A DNA stretch of 64,000 bases. Source: Gordionus sp. m RMFG-2023 (lineage: Eukaryota; Nematomorpha; Gordioida; Chordodea; Parachordodidae). Every line of letters begins with the position of its first letter. Position 1 is the first letter of the stretch. The DNA lies in the NCBI RefSeq assembly GCF_954871325.1, contig NC_088778.1, positions 6,605,743 through 6,669,742 on the forward strand, in the 5' to 3' direction. A program made the position numbers and the translations under genes. Shown in pieces: positions 63,926 through 64,000 of the stretch. The notes beneath the pieces were generated by a model. It had not been told where the DNA came from. It saw nothing but the letters and a program-made list of their open reading frames with translations, and made no database searches.

Positions 63926-63963
63926 TTATGCATTTTGCCAGAATAGAAGCAACCTTTTCCATT
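63926..63963 (-). CDS. CABIN1: Candidate small CABIN1 exon near the right edge
   Basis: A short open segment encoding (E)MEKVASILAKCI after an AACCACAG acceptor, with donor ATAA|GTTTAG leaving in phase 1, as the candidate exon at 62721 needs. Hydrophobic spacing is like human LTNNLIQVIDC. Too short for certainty. Confidence 0.25.
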
Positions 63964-64000
63964 TCTGTGGTTAAATTCAACGTCATTGTTTAATGTTATT

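Noticed and set aside
1-64000. CRISPR arrays, operons, ribosome binding sites, rRNA genes
   Set aside because: None seen; intron-containing animal genes rule out a prokaryotic reading of the window.

Overview
The window is about 64 kb of very AT-rich animal nuclear DNA. It has multi-exon genes with GT-AG introns, exons clearly richer in GC than their introns, the standard genetic code, and many small DNA transposons. The two main genes are metazoan: a full-length alpha-actinin and a CABIN1 (HIRA-complex) homologue. I cannot name the phylum; an invertebrate with dispersed hAT-type MITEs fits best.

Layout. 0-15 kb is intergenic and repeat-rich. It holds a 130-bp minisatellite, a strand-asymmetric A-rich tract, hAT-like MITEs, a decayed LINE with a 1.17-kb MITE inside it, one small candidate gene at 4.25-4.66 kb (minus strand, with SILK and RVxF protein phosphatase 1 docking motifs), and an unassigned ORF at 14.7-15.0 kb.

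15.8-46.6 kb, minus strand: a complete alpha-actinin gene. I assembled 20 coding exons by hand; every junction is in phase and the total is 919 codons plus stop (CH1-CH2, four spectrin repeats, EF-hands, C-terminal GETDL). One exon of the CH2 domain is present twice in tandem (31491-31576 and 30908-30993). The two copies have the same length and phase but different sequence, which indicates mutually exclusive splicing. The introns carry MITEs, a degenerate hAT transposon with another MITE inside it, a LINE tail, a Tc1/mariner-type MITE, and a ~2 kb inverted pair of retroelement fragments.

46.6-52.6 kb: intergenic, with one GC-richer island at 50.3 kb and one orphan exon-like segment at 52.2-52.4 kb.

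52.7 kb to at least 61.5 kb, minus strand: the 3' two thirds of a CABIN1 gene. Thirteen exons join in phase into 1356 residues ending at a stop that is followed by a poly(A) signal. The conserved helical-repeat scaffold is interrupted by a roughly 530-residue Asn/Ser/Thr/Pro-rich insertion encoded in a single 1.7-kb exon. The protein stops soon after the last conserved segment, so the long C-terminal region of the vertebrate protein, with its MEF2-binding part, is absent. Two more upstream exons are tentative, and the gene runs off the right edge.

The two large genes lie in the same orientation with no sign of shared function. Alpha-actinin cross-links actin filaments; CABIN1 is a scaffold of the H3.3 chaperone complex.
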